The notes: generated by a model from the sequence alone, not told the origin. 64,000 nt of DNA from Bombyx mori (GCF_030269925.1 NC_085107.1:18850001-18914000), one strand, 5' to 3'. Shown: positions 11,570 to 23,156, counted from the first letter of the stretch. Made by a program: numbers and translations.

Positions 11570-11792
11570 TAGGACGTCTTGTGAGTTACCGGTGACAAGA
11601 CGCCTTGTGAGTCCGCACGGGTAGGTACCACCACCTTGCCTATTTCTGCAGTGAAGCAGTAATGCGTTTCGGTTTGAAGGGTGGGGCAGCCATTCTAACT
11701 ATACTGAGATCTTATCTCAAGTTGGGTTGTAGGTGTCTATGGGCTCTGGTAACCACTTAACACCAGGTCGGCTGTGAGCTCGTGCACCCATT
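11570..11792 (+). mobile_element. Bm1 SINE, 5'-truncated and rearranged
   Basis: GTAGGACGTCTTGTGAG occurs twice in diverged form (about 11570 and 11599). The Bm1 core and AACCACTTAACACCAGGT follow. It ends without the usual CTAAGCAATAAA tail. Confidence 0.85.
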
Positions 11793-13055
11793 TATTTATA
11801 ATGGCGTAACAATTTATTTATAATTTAATGCCCTCCAAAGGATTCTTGGATCAAGACTAACGTATTCCTAATAGAAGATTTTACAAGTCAATTTCCACAA
11901 AGGTTTTGTTGCTATGTTGTTCTGATGATGTAAGTTCTGATGTTGTGAGATTTTAAGCTGTATATGCTCATTTAGTATCATTCTTAAATGTTTTTTTTTG
12001 TAGTATATTCGTTATAACATGTATTATAACTGACAAATTTACATGATGTTTTATGTTTTTGACATATTCTTTCACTAAAAGTCCGACTGGCAGGCAGGAC
12101 TTTTGTAAGTATTTTGTGGTTTACTGTGAATTTGGTGTTCCGGGCTGTTTGCGAAGAGGATATGGAAATTATACAAAAAAGAACATAATATTCCTAACCT
12201 AAAAGTACATGTTATTATCCGCAACATGCTTCGTCAGATTACAGAAATAGAGTTATCAGCAACATGCTTCGTCAAAAAGTACAATACTTACTCTCAGCTA
12301 CAAGCGTCGTCATAAGTATCATATAGGTCTACGCTAACAGCAATGCGCGCGTAGGCATCGGCTAGTCAAACAAATTTTTGCATGTCTGTTAATTTGTATG
12401 TAATATGTTATAAGTATGAGGCACCCATGCCTTTCGGTACGGAGGATGGGACTTCGATTTCGTCTCTCGAGAAGGGGACAGACAATGAATCCATGTCTAC
12501 AGTGTCTATGAAACTGCCGTTGTGGACGCTAACCTCGTCTACTGACCTACATCATAAAAAAATAAAAATAACGTAATTTTCAATCATAAATCTGTAAATA
12601 ACAATCATTTATAATCCCTCAATACATTTTTTTTAAAAGTTAAAGCTGTTGTAAATCTAGAGCTTTATAAAACTTAACAGACAGTCTGCGCTTGATCTTC
12701 TCGAGAACACGTCAGAAACCCTCTTCTCTAAAAGCTTGAAAGTACGAAACTTTGTTTTAAACTTTACCGCGTTAATAAAGTGTAATGTTTCGTGGGTACG
12801 CTTTCCTGTTAAATTTAATGAAAGTTTTTAAAATGTACCTACACAATTTCCTTGAGAACATATTGTGTTCTGTTTGTAGAAACAATTGCGCCTTTAAGTT
12901 TCTTGAAGTATTAATTATTTTTTAACAAAACCAATAATAGGGTACAGTGAAGTACAGTCGTAAAATCTTATTAAACGATTACAAATTCACGTCCTTACAG
13001 ATCCAATAACCTTTACATTAGACGCCTTCAGCTCTAACATTAGGAGCAGGCTTAG
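11793..13055. other. Unassigned
   Basis: No recognised repeat or gene. The 64-residue frame at 12382-12576 (APMPFGTEDGTSISSLEKG) has a more protein-like composition than its surroundings but no recognised domain or clear splice sites. Confidence 0.4.
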
Positions 13056-13346
13056 GGACCCCGGTAACCGTACTTGTCGAACTAGATAAAGAGGTCAACG
13101 TGCAACCTAACCCATGTATCAGCCCGCTGAGTTTCTCGCCGGATCTTCTCAGCGGGTCGCGATTCCGATCCGGTAGTAGATTCATTCGCGAAACAGTTGC
13201 TCTTGAGTTGCTAGGTCTCCTAGATCTCCTTCGGAGGCGCTTGGGCAGCTGTTAGCAAATCTCACCCCTCCTGACTTAGTCCTTGCTCGCCCACATGTCC
13301 TGGTGAAACTGGAAAGGCCTCCGGGCATAAAAATCATAAAAAAAAC
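13056..13346 (+). mobile_element. Jockey-related LINE 3' end, divergent subfamily
   Basis: CCGCTGAGTTTCTCGCCGGA and CTTCTCAGCGGGTCGCG correspond to the 3' UTR stem of the large Jockey copies. It then differs, ending TCCTGGTGAAACTGGAAAGG..CATAAAAATCATAAAAAA. The same alternative ending occurs in inverse at 24.83 kb. Confidence 0.75.
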
Positions 13347-13482
13347 AAATTATATTTTTATTACATCATTTCTCAACAATAATTTAATTCAACCTAACTA
13401 TAGAATTAAAATAAAAAGTACTCAATCGATTTCGTAGTTTTGCGTGTTGCTCGAACAAATAAACAAAAAACGATTTGACTTT

Positions 13483-13888
13483 TGTGGACAACTAAAGTGG
13501 CGGATGAAAGGCGATCGCATGCAGCAGAGATGCGAATGTTGCAAAGGATGTGTGGAGTAACGAGAATGGATAGAATACGGAATGAATATGTTAGAGGAAG
13601 TGTGAAAGCGGCACCTGTGACAGAGAAGCTGAAAAGTGCGCGTTTGGGATGGCATGGACATGTGTTGAGACGAAATGAAAATGAGGTTGGTAAGAGAGTA
13701 TTTTCTATGAATGTGGAAGGATATAGAGGAAGAAGTAGACCTAAGAACAAATGGATGGATTGCGTGAAAGACGATATGGGTAAGAGTAGTATATGAGACG
13801 TAGATAAGAGAAGTATATGCTAAAAGAGGATGAAAGGAGAAAACATATTGCGCCGACCCCAGGTGACTGGAAGACGGGCAGGAGAATG
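13483..13888 (+). mobile_element. RTE-like LINE ORF C-terminus and 3' end
   Basis: The frame at 13482-13796 reads AAEMRMLQRMCGVTRMDRIR, then LGWHGHVLRRNENEVGKRV and RSRPKNKWMDCVKDDMG. This is the well-known tail after reverse transcriptase in RTE/BovB-like elements. It is 5'-truncated, starting after the catalytic domain. The 3' end GCGCCGACCCCAGGTGACTG recurs inverted at 33.8 kb. Confidence 0.72.
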
Positions 13889-14386
13889 ATTTAATTTTGT
13901 GTGTGTCTTTAATTTTTTACATCAGCAGTATCACATAAACGTTAAGAAGACACTCAAAACATTTTTGTTTGCTATTCTTTAGAAACAATATATCGATCTC
14001 ATATATTTAAAACATACTATTTAGTACTTTATTTAATTATATGTTTATCATATTTAATCCTAATGATCGTGCTCGTTACGAAACAAATGACAGTCAGCCG
14101 AAAAAAATTTTTGATGACTAAAGATGTTGATATTTAAAGATAACTAAAGAATATATAACTTCGAAAACTTCCTTCGTGCTATACTTATTTCGTCATCTGA
14201 ACATAATTGAATTAGTTTATTCAACCGTAATAATGCGATTCCACGGAGAAATCGACATCTTCATATTACTGTATAACAGAAATAGAATGTTACGGATAAC
14301 GAAAATCTCTGTAAGCAAGGAAGCTCGATGATGTGAAAATAATTGCTTAAACGCATCCGAAGACGTTGCTGAAGGTCACGTTACAC
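13889..14386. other. AT-rich, nothing recognised
   Basis: No gene or repeat supported. Confidence 0.45.
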
Positions 14387-14480
14387 TTTGGTGGTGGTGG
14401 GGCGAATTGAGAGACCGCAGTGGTAGGTACCACCAAAGTTGACTGATTGACTATTTCGAAGCGTTGATGAGTTTTGCTTT
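14387..14480 (+). mobile_element. Degenerate Bm1-like fragment
   Basis: GAGAGACCGCAGTGGTAGGTACCACCAAAG and a TTTCGAAGCGTTGATG stretch resemble the Bm1 core at low similarity, about 60 bases before a good Bm1 copy. Confidence 0.35.
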
Positions 14481-14540
14481 GAGGAATAGTTTAGTCGATA
14501 TACAATACAACGGAAAACCGGCCTCATATCACATTAGTGT

Positions 14541-14899
14541 AGTCGTCGTGGCCTAAAGGATAAGACGTCTGGTGTATTCGTATGTAGCGATGCACCGGTG
14601 TTCGAATCCCGCAGACGGATACCAATTTTTCTAATGAAATACGTACTCGACAAATGTTCACGATTGACTTCCACGGTGAAGGAATAACGTCGTGTAATAA
14701 AAATCAAACCCGCAAAATTATAATTTGCGTAATCACTGGTGGTAGGACCTCTTGGGAGTCCGCACGGGTAGGTACCACCACCCCGCCTATTTTCGGCCGT
14801 GAAGCAGTAATGCGTTTCGGTTCCTATGGGCTCCAGTAACCACTTAATACCAGGTGGGCTATGAGCTCGTCCATCCATCTAAGCAATAAATAAATAAAA
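14541..14899 (+). mobile_element. Bm1 SINE with internal deletion
   Basis: The full 5' head starts AGTCGTCGTGGCCTAAAGGA. The core runs to GTAATGCGTTTCGGTT and then jumps to CCTATGGGCTCCAGTAACC, so about 90 bases are missing. The tail is CTAAGCAATAAATAAATAAA. Confidence 0.93.
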
Positions 14900-15354
14900 C
14901 ATATCTCAAGGTAGATGGCGATGTTCACATGGTGATCCACGTGAACTCCAGTAACCCTTTAAAATGCCTGGGCTCTTATCATTTATTGCTTCAGAACTAA
15001 ACAAGAAAGAAGTTGCTTAAACTAACTGTACTCTTATTCAATAAAGACCAGTAAACAAGTTTTCCTCAAACAGGAAAACAAAGAGTTCTATATTAAATCA
15101 GCTCCACACTATCAATACGTCGTACGTCTGATATGCTTGGCCAGAGGAAAAAGGCTCTTTAATCTATTTCAAAACGTTTTAATTTATCTTTTATGAAGAA
15201 GCGTAAGGAAAGCATTGTTAGCAATTGTTTCACAGAAAGCATCTTGTAGAGACTCAAAATGGAGCTGAATCAGTTTCTTCTGTTTTAAATTTCTCTCTGC
15301 TAAATAGAAGAGATAATGATAAAATAAGATGATTTTGATTACTTTTATTCTGAC

Positions 15355-15480
15355 AGTAGATCTTATTTAAATTAGAATAATTATTTAAATTAGAATAATA
15401 GATTAAATTATTAGAATTAAATTAGAATAATTAGAATAATTTAAATATCGGATGAGGCGTAAATATTCAATTAATAAACT
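15355..15480. repeat. AT-only tandem-like tract
   Basis: Variants of AATTAGAATAATT are repeated about six times. Low-complexity DNA just before a perfect palindrome. Confidence 0.6.
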
Positions 15481-15510
15481 ATTATATTTAACTAAATTAA
15501 ATTTAATTAA

Positions 15511-15574
15511 GTTTAAATTGTTTATTAATTGTTATTATAAACTATTATAATAACAATTAATAAACAATTTAAAC
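15511..15574. repeat. Perfect 30-bp inverted repeat with 4-base loop
   Basis: Positions 15511-15540 are the exact reverse complement of 15545-15574, separated only by ACTA. The arms are AT-rich (GTTTAAATTGTTTATT...). This could extrude as a cruciform or fold into a hairpin RNA. Confidence 0.95.
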
Positions 15575-15595
15575 AATAAAAAAATATTCCCAATT

Positions 15596-15834
15596 GACAG
15601 TAAAGACTATATTTTTATGTATGTGTTGTATCAATTACATGGTAGTGTGTGCAATGTTTTCTTTATTGATTTAAAGTATATTTTATGCATTATTTAAAAA
15701 AAAAAAAATTGGCATTGTGCACTCCTTCTCTATATTCTCTATAAGTGTGAGAAATTTCATACTCCACCGTCCGCGCAATTTTCGTAAAAAGGGGTACAAA
15801 GTTTTTGCTTCACGTATTAATATATAAATTAACC
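15596..15834 (-). mobile_element. Helitron-like element (ACTTTGTACCCC family), 3'-truncated
   Basis: The reverse complement contains AAGCAAAAACTTTGTACCCC, TTTACGAAAATTGCGCGGAC and CACACTTATAGAGAATATAG. These match the fuller copies at 19.25 and 34.16 kb. Confidence 0.65.
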
Positions 15835-16460
15835 AATGCTCTAGCAAAATCTATAAAGCAAAAATACTACATATATCCGAAGTAAAATTAAAAAATTGAA
15901 ATACGTTTGAATTATTTGTAACATAAGTTAATATATTCTTATTGACTCAAATAACGGATAATATACGATAATAACTTAAATTTTTACTTATTTATTTAGA
16001 AATATATCTGATTAAATGTCAAAATTAATCAAATCAAAATAAAACTTGAGTTCAAGTTTCAATGAACCTTATATAATATATATATATATATTAAAATCTG
16101 TCTCTCTAAGTTCAGACGTTCTGAAAGTTTTACAGATAAATCACTTTTAGTCACTAAAAATTAATTGCAACCTTTTCTAAGCAAAATTGACTTAAAACTT
16201 AAACATAAACAGGTATGAAAGATTACCTCGTCTTGTTCCCAGCTATCGAGGATCAAATCTATAATCCTACTACGGGTCAATAGAAATATTCCGGTCTGTG
16301 ACATGATAAGCGATTCATATCACAAGTGGCCCAATTTTTCGATTAACTCGCTCTATGCGTGACAGATTGCGAACAATCTCCCAACATCATTTTGTTGGAT
16401 TACCGGGAATATTGACAAAAAGTAAATTTGAGAGGCAATTGAATGATTCCTGTTTGATTC
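15835..16460. other. AT-rich, nothing recognised
   Basis: Contains a short (TA)n run near 16075-16092. No gene supported. Confidence 0.45.
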
Positions 16461-16759
16461 ACCGGTGGTAGGACCTCTTGTAAGTCCACACAGATAGGTA
16501 CCACCACCCCGCCTATTTCTGCCGTGAAGCAGTAATGCGTTTCGGTTTGAAGGGTGGGGCAGCCGTTATTTATTTTATTTTTATTTGTAACTTTATACAC
16601 TAGACAGTATAAAGGCGGACTTAATGACTATACTGAGACCTTAAAACTTATATCTCAAAGTGGCTGGCGCATTTACGCTGTAGATGTCTATGGGCTCCAG
16701 TAACCACTTAACACCAGGTGGGCTGTGTGCTCGTCCACCCACCTAAGCAATTAAAAAAA
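16461..16759 (+). mobile_element. Bm1 SINE, 5'-truncated, carrying a 59-bp insert
   Basis: Bm1 from ACCGGTGGTAGGACC to the CTAAGCAATTAAAAAAA end. The core GCAGCCGTT..ACTATACTGAG is broken by foreign sequence at 16568-16626. Confidence 0.93.
16568..16626 (-). mobile_element. Short insert: 3' tip of a dispersed element
   Basis: Reverse complement CATTAAGTCCGCCTTTATAC..GTGTATAAAGTTACAAATAAAA. The same tip with an (AATA)n tail occurs at 39.20-39.26 kb. Probably a severely 5'-truncated LINE or SINE. Confidence 0.65.
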
Positions 16760-17135
16760 TGATAGATATTTCGAATAACCCGTCATTGATCATTGAAAAA
16801 AACCACTTCGAAACAAAGCAGCTTTATTGGGATTGAGGCCTATTTTAAGCTCGCTGCATTAGTAACAATCGTCATACTTTACCGATGCAGCTAAACTTTC
16901 CAGGTCAAATGTTGAAATAGTCAAAATGTTCTTATTCAAGTGGAGCTTAAATAAGTTTTTGAGCTTTCGTAAGTATATGCGGAATATATATAGATTTTCT
17001 CATTGACTTACAATAACAAGCGACAAACGATCTTCTCTTTTACATTGGTAGAATTGCAAGACAGAACATTATCAATGTTTTTGAAAGCATAAACCAAACT
17101 ATAACTGGATTTATATTACTGAACATCGTCCTTAA

Positions 17136-17228
17136 CGTTGTAGATGTCTATGAGCTCCAGTAACCCACTTAGCACCAGGTTCTGAGGGGCTGTGAGTTCA
17201 TCCACCCATCTAAGCAATAAATAAAACA
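17136..17228 (+). mobile_element. Bm1 SINE, 3' fragment
   Basis: ACGTTGTAGATGTCTATGAG through ATCTAAGCAATAAATAAAAC, with a small insertion inside the ACCAGGTGGGCTGTGAG segment. Confidence 0.85.
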
Positions 17229-17376
17229 TTCTGTTTGCGGTATCAAGATTGTAGATGCGTATAGAGCAGTTCAGAGTTACGACTCTATCTTCAATCTAGT
17301 TACGTGGCGTATAGTGACACTCATGTTTTCACGTCTGTGAATTTCAGTAAACATTACCCAACAGTTTGATCGTAAG

Positions 17377-17627
17377 TTACCGGTGGTAGGATCTCATGTG
17401 AGTCCGCACGGGTAGGTACCACCACCCCGCCTGTTTCTGCCGTAAAGCAGTAATGCGTTTCGGCTTGAAGGGTGGGGCAGCCGTTGTAACTATACTGAGA
17501 CCTTAGAACTTATATCTCAAGGTGGGTGGCGTATTTGCGTTATAAATGTCTATGGGCTCTAGTAACCACTTAATACCAGGTGGGCAGTGAGATCGTCTAC
17601 CCATCTATGCAATAAAATAAAATAAAA
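17377..17627 (+). mobile_element. Bm1 SINE, 5'-truncated
   Basis: ACCGGTGGTAGGATCTCATG through the full core to ATGCAATAAAATAAAATAAA. Little divergence from other copies. Confidence 0.92.
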
Positions 17628-17877
17628 GTTTGTTTGTTCAACAATAAATCGACGATTCGCGAAAGCATTCCTACATTCCCCTGTGGAATCTGGAATTCAC
17701 CTAATGATGTGTTCCCGCTAGTATATGTCCTGGTTGGAATCCGAGTGGCCGCGGTTAGTGATGCTGGCAGCCGGCGCTGTGCCAATATCGCTATGTAAAT
17801 TGGCTGAAACCGAGCGAGATGACATGATTCCTCGATTAAATTTAATTCTTAACAGATTAGTTTATGATATACTTTTA

Positions 17878-18320
17878 ATACGTTTTATTAGCTTCAGACG
17901 TATGTATGTTAGTATGTAGCGCAATCTTTGAACATGATTTTGAGTGCCTTCAAAATGTCGGATGAACTCGAAATTTGCCATACTCATTAAGGACCGAGGA
18001 CAATTCTACATTTAAAAAAATATTTTTAATACTTGAAATTTAACTGAAAAATGAATAATAGCTTAAAAAACAAAAAAATAGGCTTTTATAGAAAATCCAA
18101 CTAAAAAAAGCGTGGCATGCTTTTCAGGATATTATCAAAATAACCTTTCTACTCATATCTGTTCATCAAATGTTTATAGCTACTGATACCGTGCACTCCA
18201 CGCTTTTTTTACAATAAAATCATTTTTTCTTACACTATTTTTAATTCAAATTTATTAAAATTTATTTTCTATTTTTTAGTTGGATTTTCTATAAAAGCAT
18301 ATTTTTTTTAGTTTTTTTAA
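17878..18320 (+). repeat. Dispersed repeat unit A with terminal foldback element
   Basis: The first 180 bases (TTTTATTAGCTTCAGACGTATGTATG...) and the foldback part at 18065-18320 together match, in inverse, 20.41-21.31 kb. In the foldback, 18080-18107 (GCTTTTATAGAAAATCCAAC) pairs with 18274-18300 (GTTGGATTTTCTATAAAAGC). The structure resembles a MITE at the end of a larger transposon. No protein is encoded. Confidence 0.7.
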
Positions 18321-18760
18321 ACTATTATTTATTATTAAAGATAGTCGCTTACTAAGATAGGGAACCTGATGTAAACAATAATAGATTTTATCTGAGATTG
18401 TATGTTAAAAACATAAAGCACTATACATGGCTATGTTTCTTCATACGCTCCTAGACATTCTGTTACTCAGTGCTCTTCATTTACAAACCGTCAATAACCT
18501 GTTCCTTTTTATAATATCCTCAATACTAAGAATAAGTTTATATTTAAATAATAACCTGGACTGTTATTACTAAGCGTTGAAGAAGTGAAACCCTTAACGG
18601 ATCACCCTCTCTGTTATTATCCCCCTAGAATCTATTTAAGTGTCAATACGCGGTATTTTTTGTTGTGTAGTTAATGTTCTGTGGTTTTTTAATCAATATC
18701 TTCGATTATTCTCCGATTTTCACGAGTAGTGGAAATAATAAAAAGTTTTTTATTTATTAA

Positions 18761-19172
18761 TTTTTTTCTTAGATGGGTGGATGAGCTTACAGCCTACCCG
18801 GTGAGCCTATAAACATCTGCAACGTAAATGCGCCACCCACCTTGGTATATAAGTTCGAAGGTCTCGGTATAGTTACAACAGTTGCCCCACCCTTCAACCC
18901 GAAACGTATTACTGCTTCACGGCAGAAATAGGTAGGGTGGTGGTACCTACCCGCGTGGACTTACAATAGGTCCTACCACCAGTAATACGCAAATTATAAT
19001 TTTCCGGGTTTAATTTTTATTACACGATGTTATTACCGTGAAAGTCAATCGTGAACAGTTGTTGAGTACGTATTTAATTAGTAAAATTAGTACCCGCCTG
19101 CGGGATTCGAACACCGGTGCATCACAAGATTCGAATGCACCGGACGTCTTATCCTTTAGGCCACGACGACTT
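18761..19172 (-). mobile_element. Bm1 SINE, near full length
   Basis: Poly(T), TTAGATGGGTGGATGAGC, the core in inverse and the head GGCCACGACGACTT at 19161-19174. A short deletion removes part of the ACCAGGTGGGC segment. Confidence 0.93.
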
Positions 19173-19252
19173 TTACTTTTACGTTTCACGTCATCTACTA
19201 GTGAACACCAAAATTGAAAAACATTCGAGACGTCAGATATAATATTCATCAT

Positions 19253-19673
19253 ATCTATATATTAATACGGGAAGCAAAAACTTTGTATCCCTTTTTACGA
19301 AAATTGCGCGGACGGAGGAGTATGAAATTTTCCACACTTATAGAGAATATAGAGAAGAAGTGCACAATGCTAATGTTTTTTTAAAATAATGCATAAAAGG
19401 TACATTAAATCAATAAAGAAAACATTACACACACTACATACCATGTATTCGACGCACACACGCATGCATACTATTTATTTTCAAACTTTTGTTCTTGACG
19501 TCTGTTGTCAAATTGAGAATAGATTAAATATTGTTTGTCTTTGTTAATATCTTTTATAGTGTAGTCTTGGCGAAATTTGTGATTATAGAATTATAAAATA
19601 TAATCATAATAGTGTACAAATTTGCAATTCCAATCAATTGTAGTCGAATTTCGACTACTGCGGGACCTCTAGT
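19253..19673 (+). mobile_element. Helitron-like element (ACTTTGTACCCC family)
   Basis: Starts TCTATATATTAATACGGGAA, with TTTACGAAAATTGCGCGGAC internally, and ends TCGACTACTGCGGGACCTCTAGT. TC..CTAGT ends fit a non-autonomous Helitron. Related copies are at 15.6 kb (inverse) and 34.16 kb. Confidence 0.68.
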
Positions 19674-19828
19674 TATCACTAAAAATGCGAGATTAAACTG
19701 TTAATGTTATTTTTAAGTATTATAATACTAAGCAAATTTAGTGTTAAATAAGCGTAGAAAGTATTATATCAAAGTGAATAAGAAATAACGCGGACATTTC
19801 ATTCCAAAGTACAATGTACCTTTAAATT

Positions 19829-19946
19829 AGCGGTAGGTAGCGGCTTGGCTCTACCCCTGGCATTGAGGAAGTCCATGGGCAACGGTAACCACTCACCATC
19901 AGGTGGGCCGTATGCTCGTCTGCCTACAAGGGCAATAAAAAAATAA
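19829..19946 (+). mobile_element. LINE 3' end (TCCATGGGCGACGG family)
   Basis: GCGGTAGGTAGCGGCTTGGC, GTCCATGGGCAACGGTAACC, CATCAGGTGGGCCGTATGC, then GGGCAATAAAAAAATAAT. The 118-bp 5'-truncated copy starts at the same base as the copies at 21.75 and 35.92 kb. Confidence 0.8.
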
Positions 19947-20404
19947 TAATATATGTATTTGTCTAATTTATTATTAAATAATAGGCTAACTATGTTCACA
20001 TTAATAATATCATTTGCAAAGAACATTGTAACGAGAATATAGATATATTATTGTATGTTTGCCTAACGACTACGTATTTATCTATGAAGTTGCCATTTTA
20101 GAATACTGGAAATAGAAAAGTAATTTAAAAACAATAAATGCAAATGAATCTTTATTCAAAAATATGGAATTCTATTTTCACATTCATTCATTTCTTTATT
20201 GACTAGTGTTTTATTTTCACAAATACTCGTACATATTTAATTATGAAATACGCGACAAACACGTTAAGGTATGCCTTGTGCTGCTTAACAGACAAAGAAA
20301 CGAAGGTATTTTTAACCGCATTATTCCTTGCGATGAAAAATAGATTATTTTTGGTAATCGTAAATGGTGGTTATGTTGATTAGACCCTGGATCAGGCAAA
20401 CTGA
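19947..20404. other. AT-rich, nothing recognised
   Basis: No gene or repeat supported. Confidence 0.45.
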
Positions 20405-21310
20405 ATTTAAAGCTAAAAAAATACGCTTTTATAGAAAAGCCAACTAAAAAATAGAAAATAAATTTTATTAGAATTAAAAATAGTGTAAGAAAATTTTATT
20501 TTATTGTAAAAAAAGCGTGGGTTGCCTGTATCAATAGTTATAAATATTTTATGAACAGATATGAGTAGAAGGGTTATTTTGATAGTATCCTGAAAAGCAC
20601 CCCACACTATTTTTTATTCAAATTTATTTTCTATTTTTAGTTGGATTTACTATAAAAGCTTATATTGTTTAGTTTTTTTTAAATTCATTCCCGATCCTGC
20701 GGACAGAATGGAAAGCAGTCGACGTCGCCCAAAACACGTCATCTCGGATCCTCCCGATCCACTAACGGTGCTTTTAGGTACTTCAAGCACCGGTCACCGT
20801 TCTCGTCGAACCCGTCGCTTGCGACGAAGGGCTCGACGAGTAAATTAACTCTCAGACACAGCCCACTGAGTTTCTCGCCGGATCTTCTCAGTGGGTCGCG
20901 TTTCCGATCCGGTGGTAGATTCTGCGAAGCACGGCTCTTGCTAGGGTTCGTGTTAACAACATCGTCAGGTTTGAGCCCCGTGAGCTCACCTACTAAAGTT
21001 AGGGTTACGCTGACATAGCCTCTCAAGGCTATCAGCTTAGGTAGGAAAAAAAAGAAAAAAAGAAAAAAAAAAAAAAAAAATTTTTTTAAACTATTTTATT
21101 GTTTTCAGTTTTTCAAAAATTTCGTTTGAATCAGTCGGTAACTTATCCGAAAAATAGGTGATCGGCGCGCCTGGTAGATATTAAATTGTCACCGTTCCTT
21201 AATAAGTATGCCAAATTTCGTGTAAGACCGACGTTTTGAAGGGGGTCAAAATCATGTTCAAAGATTCCATTACATACTAACATACATACGTTTGAAGCTA
21301 ATAAAAGCGT
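20405..21310 (-). repeat. Dispersed repeat unit B, inverse of unit A, split by a LINE
   Basis: The foldback part lies at 20414-20672 (arms near 20423-20449 and 20638-20662). The remainder at 21081-21310 is the reverse complement of 17.88-18.06 kb. A Jockey 3' fragment separates the two parts. Units A and B form an inverted pair about 2 kb apart. Confidence 0.68.
20686..21080 (+). mobile_element. Jockey LINE, 5'-truncated 3' end inserted in unit B
   Basis: Begins in the ORF2 C-terminus (CCGATCCTGCGGACAGAATG, GTCGACGTCGCCCAAAACAC), runs through the basic tail and the 3' UTR stem and ends in an impure A-run. A T-run plus AAA on both sides (about 20673-20683 and 21081-21090) is a possible target duplication. 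This copy keeps the 110 bp missing from the 7.67-kb copy. Confidence 0.88.
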
Positions 21311-21749
21311 AATAATAATGGTCACTGTTCGGTAGTCTCGTGCCGGTATAATTCATCACAACTTACCAAATAGTACCAGTCTTACTGTGAGGAACTGGAC
21401 ACAATGACGGAGAAGTTCATGATTCTCCGGCCAGCCTTGATTAATCTCTAGTCTCCGCTCAGCTGCTTCTACACGACAACGCTCGATCTCATACACCACA
21501 ACAGACGGTCTATAAGCTACAAAGCTAGGGTTGGAAATTTTGCGTCATCCACCGTCTTCACCAGACTAGCGCCGTCAGCCAAAGTTTGGACAGCTTCTCT
21601 TCAAAGTAAAATTCGATACAAGAGACTGTACAAAACGCCTTTAAATAATTTGTTTACTCGAGTATGCCTGACTTCTTCATGAAGGGCATCGAAAACTGCG
21701 CTGGTCGAGATGCATCAATACCTTATTCTGATAGTAAGAAACAAAATTA
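21311..21749. other. Unassigned, possible LINE coding remnant
   Basis: Moderate GC. CTAGCGCCGTCAGCCAAAGT near 21565 reads RLAPSAKVW, like the ..RLWNSL.. tail of LINE ORF2, and a LINE 3' UTR follows directly. Too diverged to be sure. Confidence 0.35.
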
Positions 21750-21865
21750 GCGGTAGGCAGCGGCTTAGCTCTGCCCCTTGCATTGCTAAAGTCCATGGGC
21801 GACGGTAACCACTCACCATCAGGTGGGCCGTATACTCGTCTGCCTATAAGGGCATTAAAAAAATA
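21750..21865 (+). mobile_element. LINE 3' end (TCCATGGGCGACGG family)
   Basis: GCGGTAGGCAGCGGCTTAGC to GGGCATTAAAAAAATAC. Same 5' truncation point as the 19.83-kb copy, within the common GCGGTAGGCAGCGG start. Confidence 0.8.
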
Positions 21866-22794
21866 CAAATATTACAAAAAAAATACTTTAACCTTCCTTA
21901 TACGGCTTGTTCTCTATTCCCTATACGGCAATTTCGTAGGCAAAAACCAATATTAGTTTGGCTTGACATATTTATTTACCGAAATTAGTTTGATATACGC
22001 AATTATATTAACATAGCGAACTTAATGTAACACACTATTTATATTTCTGTTCTCAACACGTCGAACGCCATATGAAAAATCGGGTATTTTTATTCAGACC
22101 ACAGTGTTCACCGGTGAGCCTTATCCTTCTGAACCGTTTGAACCATGAGGGTCACCCGTGAGTCGCTTGAAGGTGAAACGTTTCCTACTAGCCACAGATT
22201 GTAACTATCAAACAAAATGCGTATGGAAATGAGCCGCATGGCCCTGTAGCCCAACTAAAGGGAGTGGTTTTCAAATTCAATAGAAACTTGTAGTTTTTAT
22301 CCCGGTTATATAATAATATAGCCTTTAAAATATCTTAAAAACTAAAAGCTCAAAGTCGCTAATTTTTAATTTCCCTGGAAATTATAAATTTTAGAATGAA
22401 AATCTCAAGTTGATAAAAATCACTGATTCCCTGATTTAGTTATGGCCCGAATGGTATACGTAATATATAATACGCTATGCCCACCGTTGGTTGGGTCGTT
22501 AAGCGTTCAACGTGTTAATTTTATTCACCTACTACAAATTGCTTTAAGCTCTCGGGCCTGTCTATATACATAACACACATAATTATTTAATGGATTCTTG
22601 TGACAATTTTAACTATTCTTCTGTATCTTATTTGTTATAATAATATTATTTCGTTAATGGTAAATACATTATCAATAATTTATCTTTACATTAAAAACTT
22701 GATACACTATTGACTTCCTGTTTGGTTCATTTCGTTCTTTCTATTTTAACTTTTAAATAAATAGTGTTCTCTATTTATTTTTATAATCGGTCGA
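21866..22794. other. AT-rich, nothing recognised
   Basis: No gene or repeat supported. The part at 22090-22270 has mixed composition without a sustained frame. Confidence 0.45.
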
Positions 22795-23155
22795 TAGTCG
22801 GCATATTCTGGCCAGATACTATATCGATTGTCACCTCTTGACTAAATGTGACCGAGCCCGCATCGAGCAAGACATTGCCCATAGGAAATGGCGTTGGATA
22901 GGACACACTCTATGGTGCAGCGGAGTCAACGCAGCATCAATCGCGGTTGAGTGGCAATCGCGTGACAGGAGAAGACCTGATCGCCCTGTATCTACACTTG
23001 GCGACGCACCGTGGACCACAGCGAGAAGAGGACTGCCAACGTGACCTGGAGTGATGTCAACGAGCAAGCGCAGGACAAGGTCAAGTGGAGACAACTTGTG
23101 AGGGCCCTATGTACCAGCGGCGTACCCTATGACTACAACAACAACAACAACATTT
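22795..23155 (+). mobile_element. LINE ORF2 C-terminal remnant with (AAC)n tail
   Basis: The frame at 22838-23044 reads DIAHRKWRWIGHTLWCSG and ends SRDRRRPDRPVSTLGD. This is the RKWRWIGHTLRR..GKRRRGRP motif region of insect LINEs, here with substitutions. Downstream CAAGGTCAAGTGGAGACAAC fits the family's final WR..V tail. It ends in ACAACAACAACAACA. Confidence 0.65.
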
Positions 23156-23156
23156 A

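Noticed and set aside
12382..12576. A possible host exon (APMPFGTEDGTSISSLEKG..)
   Set aside because: Protein-like composition, but no flanking splice sites, domain or conservation evidence could be seen.
15355..15480. A CRISPR or satellite array
   Set aside because: Units are short AT variants without regular spacing or unique spacers. No CRISPR-like array occurs in this eukaryotic sequence.
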